From Micropterix aruncella (Eukaryota; Arthropoda; Insecta; Lepidoptera; Micropterigidae): DNA of 64,000 bases. Positions within the stretch are counted from its first letter, which is position 1. Each line of letters opens with the position of its first letter. Shown piece after piece: positions 35,201-48,229 of this stretch. The position numbers and the translations under genes are program-made. The stretch covers positions 5,638,924-5,702,923 of the forward strand of contig OX155954.1 in the NCBI GenBank assembly GCA_944548615.1, read 5' to 3'. The notes beneath the pieces are model-generated. The model did no database searches. It was not told where the DNA came from and saw only the letters and a list, made by a program, of their open reading frames with translations.

Positions 35201-35832
35201 GCAGAGCAGCACTGGACGCTCTGGCTAAAGCCACCACAGAATCTTCTGTGGTCTGGGACTGCATGCAGGAGCTCAACAAATTGGGAAAATCCAACAAAAT
35301 CACCCTAATGTGGATACCGGGTCACCAAGGCATACCCGGAAACGAAGAGGCCGATAGACTGGCAAAACTGGGCACACTGGATTGCCCAGTGGAGCCAGCT
35401 GTAGGGGTCCCCTTCGCTACAGGTAAGAAAATCATCAGGGACTGCTTGGAGCAGGAACATCGGGCTTCCTGGAAACAGAGTCAGGGATGTCGCCAGGCAA
35501 AAGCCATGATGGAGCAACCACTACAGAAGAAAACCAAGGCCCTACTTGACATGAGCAAGAAGAACCTTAGAACCGCTATCGGTCTCCTCACCGGACACAC
35601 GACCCTTAGAGCTCATCTATTCAACCTTGGCTTGACTGAGAGCAAGGATTGCCGAATATGTGGCGAGGAACCTGAAGACAGCATACACATTGTTGGCCGC
35701 TGTCCAGGGCTCGCCGCCAAAAGACACAGTTTACTGGGACGAGCCTTTCACGAACCCAGCGATCTGCCCAACTTGAAGGTCAGTGACCTACTTAGTCTGG
35801 TAAGAAGTACCGGGCTACTAGCTGACAATTGA
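32197..35832 (+). pseudogene. LOA-like retrotransposon ORF2 (APE-RT-RNase H), one premature stop
   Basis: One frame of 1211 codons, interrupted only by TAA at 33553-33555 (codon 453). Residues 1-235 are an exonuclease/endonuclease/phosphatase-type endonuclease: QINLHH, ALIQEPW, LGCDANSHH and SGSDHRQI hold the Asn, Glu, Asp and His residues. RT spans about 450-770, with KDYRPISLTSF, FLDIEGAFDT, GCPQGGVISPLLW and the catalytic YADD (674-677). RNase H starts at WFTDGS (Asp940) and includes QAEVLAILE, CSDSRAAL and WIPGHQGIPGNEEADRLA. A C-x2-C-x8-H-x4-C knuckle begins at Cys1152. The stop falls where related elements usually have Lys (FDPY*SPGPNG against KSPGPDG); the next Asp also reads Asn. Read-through or a polymorphism is possible, but as given the protein would end before RT. 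Confidence 0.85.
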
Positions 35833-35923
35833 CCTAACCACACAGTGGGTAGTTACAAAAGACCTTACAGATCTAGGTGACATCAAGGGCTGGAATCAAG
35901 CCCCCCACTCCATCTACTACTAC

Positions 35924-36129
<206 letters not shown>

Positions 36130-36951
36130 TAGCAGACCCGGCCACGCGTTGCTGTGGCTAAGGTTTTTGTTATATTACATTGTAGTAAACTATTTAATAG
36201 GAACGGTAGGAGAACATCATTCATGGGGACCACCATGCTTTTTTAAATAGATGCCATTTGTAAAAAAATATGGCGAACTCCATGACAGATTTTCTACTAC
36301 CGTAACCCCTTAATTAATACAATGAAATTATTATTTACGAACGAAGACGGAAACGTTAATGCTGGTATAAAAATCCTCTGGATTGGGATTTAAAGGGGAA
36401 GGACTTTCAACACGATTGATTAAAATTTTCGTACAGTTGATGTTAATCAAAAATCAATACAAAAGAATTAATTTTAAAATTTATTATTATTTTTATTAAA
36501 GTTTGTAACAAATGAGTATATTACAAAGTTGTTAGTAAATAACATGTGTTTTTACAAAATGGCTGTTGATGATGACGAAAGGTAACCTGAAACAACGAAA
36601 TTTCTTCAATATCAAATTAACACCGTGGACAAAAACGTTTTTTCGAATTTACCGCAAAATTAAAAAAAAAAAAAAAAAATATTGAAAAAAACATAAAAGT
36701 TTGTGCCCTTTTTTAAAAGTTTCACGAAAATATTTTTTTTTTTGATCGTTTTTTTAAAAATATTTCGGTTAATCTTAAAACTCTGCAAATTGTCATAATT
36801 TCTGTAATATCGGTAATTGTTATCGATATTACGATATGCTCGAATGTGTGGGGCGCGCCAGTTTTGCATGCGGCAAACTTGCCTGTCATGCCACTTTGTC
36901 ACTTTTTCATGTCAAAACATGTCACTTTTGACAGCTCCAAATTTGTTGAGG

Positions 36952-37040
36952 GCAGATTTGCAGGAGGCAACCTTGCAGGCGGCAACCTTGCAGGCGGCAT
37001 TTTTCCAGACGGCATTCTTGCAGAAAGCAAACTTGCATAC
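36952..37040 (+). repeat. 15-bp minisatellite encoding pentapeptide-like repeats, array 1
   Basis: Consensus GCAACCTTGCAGGCG repeated about six times. In one plus frame (36846-37064) it reads EGRFAGGNLAGGNLAGGIF then PDGILAESKL, with Leu or Phe at every fifth position and small residues around it, as in pentapeptide-repeat solenoids. The frame is short (72 codons) and stops after the array. Confidence 0.75.
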
Positions 37041-37310
37041 AAACCCGAAGTTAGCAACGTTTGAGAATGGCGCATTAGGACATGATTACACGAAATAAAA
37101 TAATTTTATATTATTTTACAAACCAAAAATAAAGCAGTAAAGCATATGCTATTAATTTTAAATTTAGAAAAAGAAGTAGCAAATTATCATGTCAGGGTAA
37201 ATTAAAGTGGTGAATATTTTTACCTCTCCACATTTAATTACCGGCATCCTTGTAGTGGATGATTCAGTACATCAAACTAAACATTAAAAAAAATGTTTTA
37301 AGTTTTTCTG

Positions 37311-37330
37311 TTAGGTTAGGTTAGGTTAGG
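37311..37330 (+). repeat. (TTAGG)4 interstitial run
   Basis: Four perfect TTAGG units, the canonical insect telomere repeat, lie between the two inverted minisatellite arrays. With only four units a chance origin or transposon origin is at least as likely as a telomeric one. Confidence 0.8.
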
Positions 37331-37499
37331 TTTTTCTTTCCCTAAAATCGAAAGTTGATTGCTGAGATCTGCGATGGAGAGGACACTCAAAGAAGTGGAC
37401 TGGTTTCCCTACCCTGACATATGAAAACGCGGCTTTTGTCGATTTCTACTCTGGTAACACTAAATTTTTAATACGATGTTTTTGCTCCTAACTTCATTT

Positions 37500-37655
37500 T
37501 CTGCAAAAATGCCGTCTGCAAAAATGCCGACCCTCGAAACGTTAGTTTGACATTTGCAAAACTGCCTTCTGCAAGATTGCCTTCTGCAAAACTGCCGCCT
37601 GCAAGAATGCCGTCTGCAAGATTGCCGCCTGCAAATCTGCCTTCTGCAAGTTTGA
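37500..37655 (-). repeat. 15-bp minisatellite encoding pentapeptide-like repeats, array 2
   Basis: Same unit as array 1 but on the minus strand and longer (about ten units, some degenerate). The minus frame 37468-37728 reads AEGRFAGGNLADGILAGGSF then AEGNLAEGSFANVKL. Both arrays start with the same EGRFAGGNL wording although their flanks differ, so the units, and perhaps their coding frame, share an origin. Confidence 0.75.
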
Positions 37656-38388
37656 TGGGACCCGAATGTGTCGGCCACGGTACGTACAAACAAAATGACC
37701 GCAAATTTCTTGACATTGCAATGAACATTTTGAACGCCTATATCTCTCTTATTTATTGAGATCGAATAAAGATTATGGAAGATTAGGAATCAGCGTGGCG
37801 AATATAGCGTGGTGAATTACTTAATTTTTTATTTTGGCCTGTTTTTAAAATTTAAACTTTGAATGCCTATCTCGCTTATTTATAGCGACCGACACAATTT
37901 TCTTCCAGATTTAGCATTAAAATGAAAAAAAAATGGAGAGAGGTTCCTATACTGCAGTTATTCCACTTTTATAACTATGTGATAATACTTACCTACATGT
38001 ATATATTTTAATTAAAGAGTTTTGAACAATGAAGCACAAATAATTAAAAAGCAGGAATAATTTCACTGTATTACCTTCACAATATTTTGAATTTAGAATA
38101 ACGCTTGCCCGACTATGACGTTTGTAGGTTTAACATAGCAGCGCCATCTATGGATTACTCAATAGATAACGCCATCTGTTAAAATCGTTTGGAACTAACA
38201 GATAATTGCGAATGTCAAATAATAGACATTGCAATAAAATAATATCGCGACTATAAATTAAGACGTAAGCTATCCTATCTTTCAAGTTGGATCAAACTGC
38301 ACATTGTGTGCAAATTTGATTCAAATCGGTTAAGTAGTTTAGGAGTCCATCGCGGACAAACAACGTGACACGTAATTTATATATATTA

Positions 38389-38812
<424 letters not shown>

Positions 38813-41454
38813 TATATGTGCATGTGAATGGTTTCTAGATGATTACAGAGTTGTGTAATTACTATTTTTTCCAAAGTTTTTGCTGGAGCATCGGGTACTG
38901 GTATCGGTCGATAATTTGAGGGATCAAACTTCGGTCCATATCTGTCACCTGATACTTGATATGAAAAATATTTTTTCGGTTGATTATATTTAAAAAAAAA
39001 AAAAAAAATATGATAATATTATATTAAATAATTAAATTCACAAGTATATGTGCACAGTAAGAAACCTTTTTAGGCTACTTAACTTAATTTATTGGTCAAT
39101 TTAGTTATATATTAATCTATATATTTATTTATTTTACTTATCTATAAACTTAAATATGTTCTTTTTCTTTATTTAATATTAGTTCTTAATTTATATACAC
39201 ATTTATATATTTATAATAACCTTAAAATTTATAAGAATGAATGAGCGATCGGAATGAATGAGAAAAAAAAAAAAAAAAAAAAAAGAAAGTGAAGTCACTA
39301 TGATTAAAGTGAAGTCTTAAATACTATCACCCCAGAACAGATATACAATCTAGTGGGGGGATAAAATCCACACAAATGCAATCTTATCTGCTTCGCAAAA
39401 ATCAATTGTATTGTTTTGGATAATTTTATAAAATAAAATAAAAAATAAAAAAATAGAAAAAAAGTAATCCTTACAAGTACCATTTTTTTTTTATTTCTTA
39501 GGTTTGTACAACCTAATATTTAAAATACAGTAGAATTCGAAAACTTTTTCGCGCAACTTTGAAAGCCGTTTTTATTAAATTTCCAAGTTAAAACAAAAAC
39601 CATTTAACATAGTTTGATCTTGAAACTAAACTCTTAATAGTTTGGATAAACTATATCTTGGATTAGCACATAGGCATATGTACTTTTTTCGGGTTCTGAG
39701 GAAAAATATTAAACCGCTGGCGATTTTTTTTACCGCGGGCAGAAGCTAGTACTTTATAAGCCGAATATCTTTCAATGTCGGCGAGAAGTGATAATTTCAT
39801 CGCAGCACTAAAATTAAATATATTGCTAAACGAGCCGCAACACATTTCACAACAAATATCGGAAACTTGAATTGTTTACACGACACACTTTCTAATTATT
39901 GTAGTTTGATCTTTCAGACAGAGAGAGAGAGATGTAAAACGGGCACTATTTTATTTTCGTATATCGGAGAAATCAAAGGCGACCAGAAGAAAGCTATCAC
40001 GAAGAATGTAATAACATCTCGATTTAAATGTAAATATTGACGTATTTTCGAATGATAAAAATAGCAATATGTGTATAGATTTTATCTTATCGCGAAGAGT
40101 ATGTAGGTACTGGTACGAAAAATGTTTACATATACACGATTGCGGAATAACATGCAGTATATCTATCGACGATATATACTACAAGATATGGCTAGATTTA
40201 CGACATTATTGTGTAAATGTTGAGTAAAAAATATAATGTAGTTGGTATTAATTTTTCGATAGGTTACGTGACGTAATATGTTGAATATGATTGGTACATA
40301 GTAACTTAACATATATTTTTATTAATTACAATTATTATACATTGTTAATCTATATTTTTAATTACAATTATTATACATTGTTAAACTATCTTATTATACA
40401 TTGTTAATCTATATTTATTATTGTTAATATATATTTTTATTTATACATCTGTAACAAAAACGATACAAAGTTCGTTTAATGGAAATGCACAATTTTTAGA
40501 ACTTGAGTAGTTATAATAGATGTTTGCCTCCGTTATCTTATATTGCAAGGATGCTCTGGCAAGAAAGGGTGACCCTTAATGTCGAGACGGAATGTTAAAC
40601 CAAAAACGCCCACAAGCAACTGGAATCTTCGCTCAGTTTTTTTATACCATACGCGCAAATTTATTCATCGATCTCTTAAGCCTTAACCATTCTACATTTG
40701 AAATGTATAACATCAATATTCTTTTACAGTAGTACTCCTATTATTTATCAGGGGTCGGTACCAGAGGGTGACGGATATGAGAAATAGACGGATAACAGAA
40801 ACAGATTTATGTAATTATCAGTTTTCAAAAAAGAATAGTACACATGGATACATAATTGGTTCTTTCGGGGGTTTATCTATTGATAAAAACAAGATTACAA
40901 GACAAACAAAATTTATTATTATAAAGTATTTTTGAAGTCGCCCGCTCGCGCCGAGCCAAATGCGTCGAACCCATTATGAAGACAATGAAGACTAAGGGTT
41001 AAAAGAAGGTGACGGATAAAGGAGTGCCGGGCACTTATTTTTGACTAGGTATTTTTATGTTAAATTCTATATTACTTAACATATATTAAATATTAATGAC
41101 TGTTCCTTTCTTTTCTCACATATAACTTTATTTATATTATTTAATCGAATTTTATATTATATTTATTGTCGATTATATAATGGAATTGGATTTTATTTAT
41201 TATATTATCTTTTAATACTTTATTAGTATTATTATTTTTATTTTTTGAAGACCACATTTTAGGGCAATTTAGTGTTATTAGCTTTTTACTAAAACTTGTA
41301 CATAATTGATTGTAATATTAGAGTCCTGTCCACCCTAGAACGGGCTAGTCCCAGTTGGGTGACAGAATCAAATAAGCAAAAGGTTAAGGTTTTGCCATTC
41401 GGTTCCTGTTATTTTTGTAAGCAAATCAATATTGTATAGTAATTAATTCTTAAA
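38813..41454. other. No recognised gene
   Basis: Very AT-rich, with homopolymer A runs (about 38990-39008, 39265-39284) and repeated TTATACATTGTTAA text around 40320-40410. A short GC patch at 40930-41030 has no frame. Nothing is identified. Confidence 0.45.
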
Positions 41455-41850
41455 ATAAAATAAATCGAAGTTCCACTGTATTTGTAAAATTCGGCATTTT
41501 CAAAGATGTGACGTTTGATTGATGGGTTTTCATGTTGACTTCTTCGCCGTCCTCATTGCTGACGAAGTCCGTGCTCAGATGACGACGAAGCACTGCAGGT
41601 GCTTCTTCGTCATCTTCTTCGCATTCTACCGGTTGTAACAGTGTTCCGCTGCATTCACGCATGCGTTGAACATCTTCCTCGCGGGCGTTCTGCATCCGGT
41701 TTCATAGCGCGGTGTAAAAACCGGCCACCGCCTGACTCACTGCCGAGCATCGCGATAATTTCCATTTCTCCGGATGGATATACCAATGCAGCATTTCGGC
41801 AGGCGGAACAGCGGCCACTGCTTGCGCGGTCAACGCGGTGACGCATTCGA
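41455..41850 (-). repeat. Uncharacterised repeat family with acidic frame, copy 1
   Basis: The minus frame 41450-41695 is rich in Glu and Asp (VECEEDDEEAPAVLRRHLST, then SNEDGEEVN). Its last 100 bp matches 46680-46800, also minus (SNEDxEE... and KMPNFTN / QNAEFYKY, read in different frames). A near-perfect 15-bp hairpin lies at 41580-41614. I do not recognise the family. Confidence 0.4.
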
Positions 41851-42074
41851 GACTTCTAACTTTCTTCGGATGTCAGTGTTAATAGATGACGCTTCATGAT
41901 ATTGGATAACGCGACTGATCGAAAAGATCAGCATTTTCGGCTTCAGCTCATATACAGGGCCGTGCCTTGCTAATACAGAGAGGCGGTAGCATCGGGCGGC
42001 ACAGTAAAGAGGCGGCATAACTTCGAAATCAAAATACAAGTTGAACCATTCAGCAATTAAAAGTCTTAACGCAA

Positions 42075-42690
42075 TTATAGATAGATAGATAGATAGAGAT
42101 TCTTTATTGCACATTAAACAAAAACATACAAAAGGCGGACTTATTGCCTAAAATACAACCTCTGACAGCAAACCTTCGTGGAAGTGTAAAAATTTAGGTG
42201 CCAAGAGATAAAAATTAACAAAAAAAAAAAGAAGAAAAACTTATTACATAACAAGAATTAATGAAGTAACAAAAATGCTTTTTTAAAATATAATTAGGAT
42301 TTGGAATAATTCGCAAGGAACGAAGGATAGGAGAGGATGAGATGAGACCTAGGATAACTAGGAATTTAGGAACATGAAATGCTTTTTCAGAGACACTTGA
42401 AGGTAGAGGTAGAAACCGTTGGTGCGTTTCTGATGTTTGACGGGAGCTGGTTCGATAGTCTAGCTTCATGAACGGTGAAGGAATAATTTAAAAAAGAAGA
42501 ATTATGAGTGGGAATCGCAATTTTACTATCCTGACTGGAACGGAGTGAAAGACCATGACTTCCTAAGTGATTGAATTTTTCGGTTAGGTAGGAGGGAGCG
42601 GTAGGATTTTTGATGATGTTATAAAGAAGGAAAAGAATATGCATGTTTCTACGTTCACGTATTCAAAGCCAATAAAGTCTGCTTCTATAC
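42075..42690 (-). pseudogene. 3' end of a Jockey/CR1-type non-LTR element
   Basis: Minus-strand reading gives HILFLLYNIIKNPTAPSYL, TEKFNHL, NSSFLNYSFTVHEARLSNQL then PSNIRNAPTVSTSTFKCL. This is the usual C-terminal TPxYLxxxF ... SFxxxxxRLWNxLPxxIR ... F block, split over two frames by one shift. The 3' UTR follows with GTGCAATAAAG and a (TATC)n tail at 42078-42098. The 5' truncation point is near 42690. Confidence 0.7.
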
Positions 42691-42989
42691 TCAGAGATGT
42701 GACACAATTTTTTTCGAGATAGATATACCTAAAGCATAATGCAACTCCTTTCTGTATTGGTCTACGTTATTCCGATACGTAGTATGTTTATTTATTTATT
42801 TCTATTACAACTTCACAATTGTGTAGGAATGACCATGTATATTAAATTGATCTTAAATTAGACGCTTAAATTAGACATTATCAACAATAATGATATACAG
42901 CCTACAGGTAAGGTAAATTACTCCAAAATTAATCCAATTAACAACAAAAAACTGTAATATAACTGTATAACTGTATAAAACTGTATAAA

Positions 42990-43830
42990 AACTGTAGTTC
43001 TTGTCCCCTCTGTAGCAATACCCCTTGCACAGCTAGACACATTCTAGCTGGCTGCAAGGTGGCCTTAGATCAAGGACGGTACACTTACCGCCATGACAAA
43101 GTTCTCGCTGTTATTCGCGAGGTAATTAGTCTCTCAGTGGCTCGTGCCAACAAGGGTTTGACAGTATCCTCCAAACCCCCAATACAGTTTGTGCGGGATG
43201 GCTCTAAAGGCAAAAAACATTTAACTACAAAACCTTTCTCAATAATCGAGAAAGCTACAGATTGGATTCTGGAGGTTGATTCGGTCTCTAAGCAGTATAA
43301 ATTCCCTGAAAGTCTCGGATGCACAGCCCTCCGTCCAGATATAACTCTTTACTCTCTATCTCGGAAGGTGGCTCTTATTGTAGAATTAACTGTTCCATGG
43401 GAATCAAATATCCCAAAAGACCACGAGTACAAATTAAATAAATACCATGATCTTGCAAATGCCGTAACCCGGAACGGCTTCACTGTTCACCTTCACGCGG
43501 TGGAAGTTGGCGCTCGTGGCCTGCCAGCTAAATCTCTATTTCACCTCTTTAAAGATCTTGGCCTTTCCAGAAAAATAATCAACTCTTTCTTAGAAAAATT
43601 ATCTAAAACTGCGATTTGCGCATCTCAAATTCTATGGCTTCGAAGGGGGAGTGAATGGGTGGTAAGGTGAACGCTCACATGTGGCAAGACAGCTGTCCTA
43701 AACCTACCACAGCCGGTTCGTAAGTCCGGAATCCACTGCTCACCCCCAGAAGTGTAAAAAAAATAGTATTATGATGGGCCCGACTCCGGTCGGTGAATTC
43801 CATGGCAGCTCCGTTTGTATTTATTTATTT
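42990..43830 (+). mobile_element. RLE-class non-LTR retrotransposon, 5'-truncated copy 1
   Basis: From about 42994 to the (TTTA)n tail the sequence is almost identical to 62768-63604: I count two substitutions and two homopolymer length differences. It encodes the last ~225 residues (zinc knuckle and restriction-like endonuclease) in an intact frame ending at TGA 43668-43670. Near identity with the longer copy means recent activity of one source, or recent gene conversion or duplication. Confidence 0.85.
43059..43670 (+). pseudogene. Truncated RLE endonuclease domain
   Basis: The open frame starts just after the CCHC knuckle and carries the endonuclease core: ALRPDITLYS, then VALIVELTVPWE, then KLNKYHDL, i.e. 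PD...E...K spacing of restriction-like nucleases in R2/NeSL/Hero-type elements. The ATG used by the frame is internal to the original protein. Without RT it is not expected to be functional. Confidence 0.75.
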
Positions 43831-45324
43831 ATTATTATTAACAATTCAAATTAGTAGGTACATTAAATTACATTGGTAAGTGCGATGTTAATTTCAATTC
43901 AATCATTCGCTTACATGTTGATTTTAAGCAGATATTCCCGGATGGATCTCTTAGAAATATCAATGTTTTCAATCGCCTTTAGTTTTTAATCCGATAATTT
44001 ATTCAAAGTTTTAAGTCCCATGTAAAGACTAGTCGCCTGGCACATGGCCGTAAGTGGTACGATCGGTAATAATCGGTATTGGTGTATACGATTTATAATT
44101 TATCGCAGGCGTCTGCTTAAGCATTTTCGGTACCCTTTCATTTCGGTTTATGGTGCAGGTGCGAAGTTGGCGAGCGCTCACGATACTTCTGGCGATACTT
44201 CCATACATCCGAAGCGATGTATGGAGATTGCGCATTTTTCTATAGGCATCTCCGGGAGATAGATATTTACTATCTAAACAGACATAGAATCATAGATATG
44301 TCTCTCTTGTTGTATTGTATCGATCTGTCTCTCGTTCTATTGTAATCATTCTAAATAATAAATTAAAACACTCTTTTCGTGAAAATTTGGGGAGGGCCAG
44401 CTTGTTATTTAAATAAAAGTAATCCTGAAACTAAAGGTAAAATAGCTCTATAGATTATTTAATATGATTCAATGCCGATCGAGAACTGTTAATGCCCTCC
44501 TCAATGTATGTCCAAGTAGAGAAAAACTTAAATGTTTAAAATAAAATAAAAGCTTTTAGAGAAAGACGCTGTGTTGCATATCAGCAGCATAGGATTCTGA
44601 TCGCATTTTCAAAAAGTGTCTCCGGCTGTTGATCTCCTATTCTTATTCACACGTCAATAGGTAAAAAGCAACACACACACGGGCAGCAAGCAATGCCTCC
44701 GGCACCGGATCAGGCAGTATTAGCGACCGCGATACATATAAAAGCATCTAAATGGAAGTGAAACTGACAATTTTGTCCGCCCTAATGCTGCGGTATAATC
44801 GTAATTGTCGTTCGGACGTACGTCACGTCGGGTTTTTCTCTGAGGCATTTGCCGATGGGCGATGTCTCTGACCGACGGACCAGGGCCCATTATTTGTTTA
44901 TTCCGTCGCCCACTGATACCGGTTGTCAGCCATTAACTGCCGGCTATTATTGATTTATAACGAAATTAGCGAGTTTTTATTCGTATGATATTTCAAAGGA
45001 GAAAGTGATCGATATGCATGGGTTTTGGTCGATATTTATCTAAGTCGAAATCTCTTCAGATTTCGATGGTCTTGGTTTAATAGGTAAAAGGGGGACTGTA
45101 TATAGGAAATGGCCGGAATTGTGTCCCGGGTAGGACGATACACTAGCGAAACCAGCGATATTACTACCATTTTATTGTTTTACATATTGTCGTACTTCAA
45201 ATTTACTAATTAGCGTTTTGGAGAGCGATTATGACAGCGCCAGAACACTGTATACCAACCAGTAGCTTAACTTTCGAGCTACAGGGAAATGCGGGAAAAG
45301 GGGGCGACGAATGTGGGCGGAGGG
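43831..45324. other. No recognised gene
   Basis: Includes opposed frames at 44029-44262 without a domain and a balanced-composition patch at about 44760-44960 (contains ACGTACGTCACGTCGG-like and CCGGTTGTCAGCC text) that reads like noncoding regulatory DNA. Nothing further. Confidence 0.4.
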
Positions 45325-45380
45325 GTACGTTTGTTTGTTTGTTTGAAAAGCTTTATTGCACACACAAAAGAATACAATGT
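45325..45380 (-). repeat. Terminal scrap of a non-LTR element 3' UTR
   Basis: On the minus strand, TTGTGTGTGCAATAAAGC is followed by TTTTC and (AAAC)n. This is the polyadenylation-like GTGCAATAAA end also seen at 42110, so only the last ~50 bp of a retrotransposon is present. Confidence 0.5.
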
Positions 45381-46520
45381 GGTGGGCCCGACGAACGAGA
45401 ACGTTTAGCATTACGGCCAGGTAAAGGTCGCTGACTCGTAGTCTACGTAGAGTAGCATTACGAGGAGAGATGAATTGCCACCCCCAAATTTACTTTCCGG
45501 TTAAAATTAATACTCCCCAAAAAAACATACATAATATACGAGTATTAAAAACGCGTAACCCCTTGCGTAAGAAATAGAGCATGTATTATGCTAAAATGTT
45601 TGCTAAAAGAGGATAAAGATCTCTAAACGTATTTAGTTTCAAAATGAGATATTCTATCATAACAAAGACAAGCGATAGGATCAATCGACTTAGCGCATAA
45701 TGTATTGAACATTCCCGGCTTTGAAAGAACTGGATTGATTGTTGAGTTACTTTGATCAAAACACACTCACTGTCCTTATGTGTATCATCAGCTTATTTTT
45801 TATCCCCTTGCGAAACGCGCTCAACTGGTTTTGAGGGATCCTGCGAGCGCCTCGTATTTTTTCCTTTGTATCGTCTGCTGCACGCAAAGCTAACCGTAGG
45901 ACAAACAAAACAAAGGCTATAAACATCGCCCACGTAGCATAGGTTAACTCTTTTCTGTGTTTGTATCAAGGTATAATGGACATGGGATTGTTATAACCAG
46001 TAATTAGTCCCACACTCTTAGTCAATCCTCAATTCGCCACTGGGTTTTTAGCAAAATAATAACTGTAAGTCGGTTCTATTACATAATTTTCGATGGAATG
46101 CGAAATTTCTTTTTTTTAGAAGACTTTTCAGATTCTCTTAGTGGAGAGTTAATGTTGGGATAGCAAATCCACTCCTCGTGATACTACTTAGCTGAAACGC
46201 GTCGACGCTTGCGTTGCTTTTCTGAACCAACACCGAAATGAAGGAATTTTGAATCGGATTGTGAGTTGCGACCAAAAATGGACGTTTTACATATAATAAA
46301 CGACGAACTATGTAACTAATTTATCATCTTTTATGGTTTTTGATATAATTGTTGTAAAAACTAAGTAAAATTAGTAAACGAGTAAATACAGTTCGAAGAA
46401 TTCAATATCGTATGTCTTTAAGAAGTGATTTTATTTTAATTGATATTCGAAATCTTAGTCTCGATTGATTCTGCTCGATGTATTGTATGAAGTTTTGGCT
46501 ATTCACGTATATAATTAATC
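45381..46520. other. No recognised gene
   Basis: AT-rich with no domain-bearing frame or repeat that I recognise. Confidence 0.45.
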
Positions 46521-46523
46521 ATC

Positions 46524-46808
46524 CTAAAAAGAGTCCCCATATGGTAATTTGGACAAACAATGCAAAATTACTAAAATTCGCCTAGTTATGGGGCTGGGTG
46601 AAAATTTTAGGTCATTTTTACCGTCGTAGACTTGTGACATTTGCAAGGTTACATGAGTGAATCTATCAAAATGTCTGGTGAATCTGTATTTATAAAATTC
46701 GGCATTTTGAAAAATGTGAAGTTTGCTTGAGGTTTCGTTGTCCTCATTGCTGTCCTGTTGTCGTTGTCCTTCTTCGCTGTCCTCATTGCTGTTATGGTTT
46801 AGGCTCAC
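46524..46808 (-). repeat. Uncharacterised repeat family with acidic frame, copy 2
   Basis: The minus frame starts SLNHNSNEDSEEGQRQQDSN and continues DNETSSKLHIFQNAEFYKYR. The portion 46680-46800 matches the 41470-41570 segment, with an internal duplication of the AATGAGGACA unit. Function and superfamily unknown. Confidence 0.4.
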
Positions 46809-48229
46809 TGTCCTAGGAATCCCAGCTTTTGTTTTATCACCTACATTATCTACATATATTGCAATATACCTGTATGGTTTAAAAAGTGTGTGTAGTAATG
46901 AGTCTCATATTCTTCCCTTGCTCTTATATAAGTTGGCCAATGCTCGCCTGCATCGCATATGTATTTCTCGCTCTTCTCGATATATTTTTGGAATCGTAAA
47001 AGCTCGCGCGAGCCAGATATCCGCTACCAGGCCGACGCGGATACTAAAACGTTTGAAAAAGTCGCTTACCTTCACCGGCGCGTAACGCTAACCAAAGGCA
47101 TTCGTCGAGACGTACCCCTCTGCTCACTTCCCTCTCACCCTATCCCCGCAATGCCCTGTCGCTCGAAAGTGCGTCTACTGTTCTCTCGGTATACTGTGCT
47201 AATGGTCATGTTTTCTATTTTACAACTTCCTCCCTGCTACTGCCAGTTAAGTCCAATAGAATTAATGTGGAGCAATGTAAGTATGTATGTGTATATGTAT
47301 ATATATACATATTATTTATTCAATCATTTCTTTTACAACCTTTAAAATTGGCTGTCGACTATATTATTATTATCTGGTGTTTAACCTTGCGTCCCTCGAG
47401 CGGTCGCACTGCATCAATCACTGTAATTAACCGAATCGCTGCAGATAACAGATTGTATTGTTACGTTTCCGCGGCCCACGCGACGCGCTTTTTAAAGGCA
47501 TTCGGCCCAATCGGCCATTTAATACGAGAAGCAACTTTCGTCCGCGTGCTCTTGTTCTCTCGGCTCGATGGCCCGCACTATCATTGGCATATCAAAAACG
47601 TTTTCCATCCACTTTCATTCATACTTCCCACAGAGTCGCATTACACGCGCACTTTCTGTTTCACACACACCACATTTAATTAGGTACGTAATAATTATAT
47701 CTCAAATAATGGGATGACACTCAAGGGAAGTCGCCGTTAATTGAATGAATATTTTTAGAAAGACATTTCTTCCTTACGTATTATAAATGCAACGTATGTC
47801 TGTCTATGTGTTAATTAATAATAATAAAACCATTTTATTTTTTCGCCGATAATAAATTGTATTTTGTATTTGTACATTACATTACATTTGTGTCGTGTCC
47901 AATTGACGGCTAAAGACCGCTCTTGGACGTGTCAAAATAATTGGATTATGTAGTAAGTTTCGCTACTACTCTTCACTGAACATACATAGGTAGTCAAGAA
48001 TTAACTACTAGATTGTCAAACTATAAACATAAATAATCAAAATAGAAGCCTAATATTTGAAGTAGGTAGTAAGTCGAAAAGATAGGTAGTAAAATAATTT
48101 ATCGTAATATTCAAATTGTCAGTAAAATGTTAAATAATCAAATTAAATCTACGTTATGCATTTTAAACTAAAAGTACAGATATAAGACCATATAAAATAA
48201 TCAGACAATAAGCCTCTACTTTTCGAAGT
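46809..48229. other. No recognised gene; GC-richer patch
   Basis: About 47390-47640 is balanced in composition and contains frames on plus (47267-47683) without a domain. It may be regulatory. 47690-48229 is AT-rich and empty. Confidence 0.4.

Noticed and set aside
37311..37330. Chromosome-end (telomeric) origin of the TTAGG run
   Set aside because: Only four units, embedded among ordinary interspersed repeats, with genes on one side and no long array.
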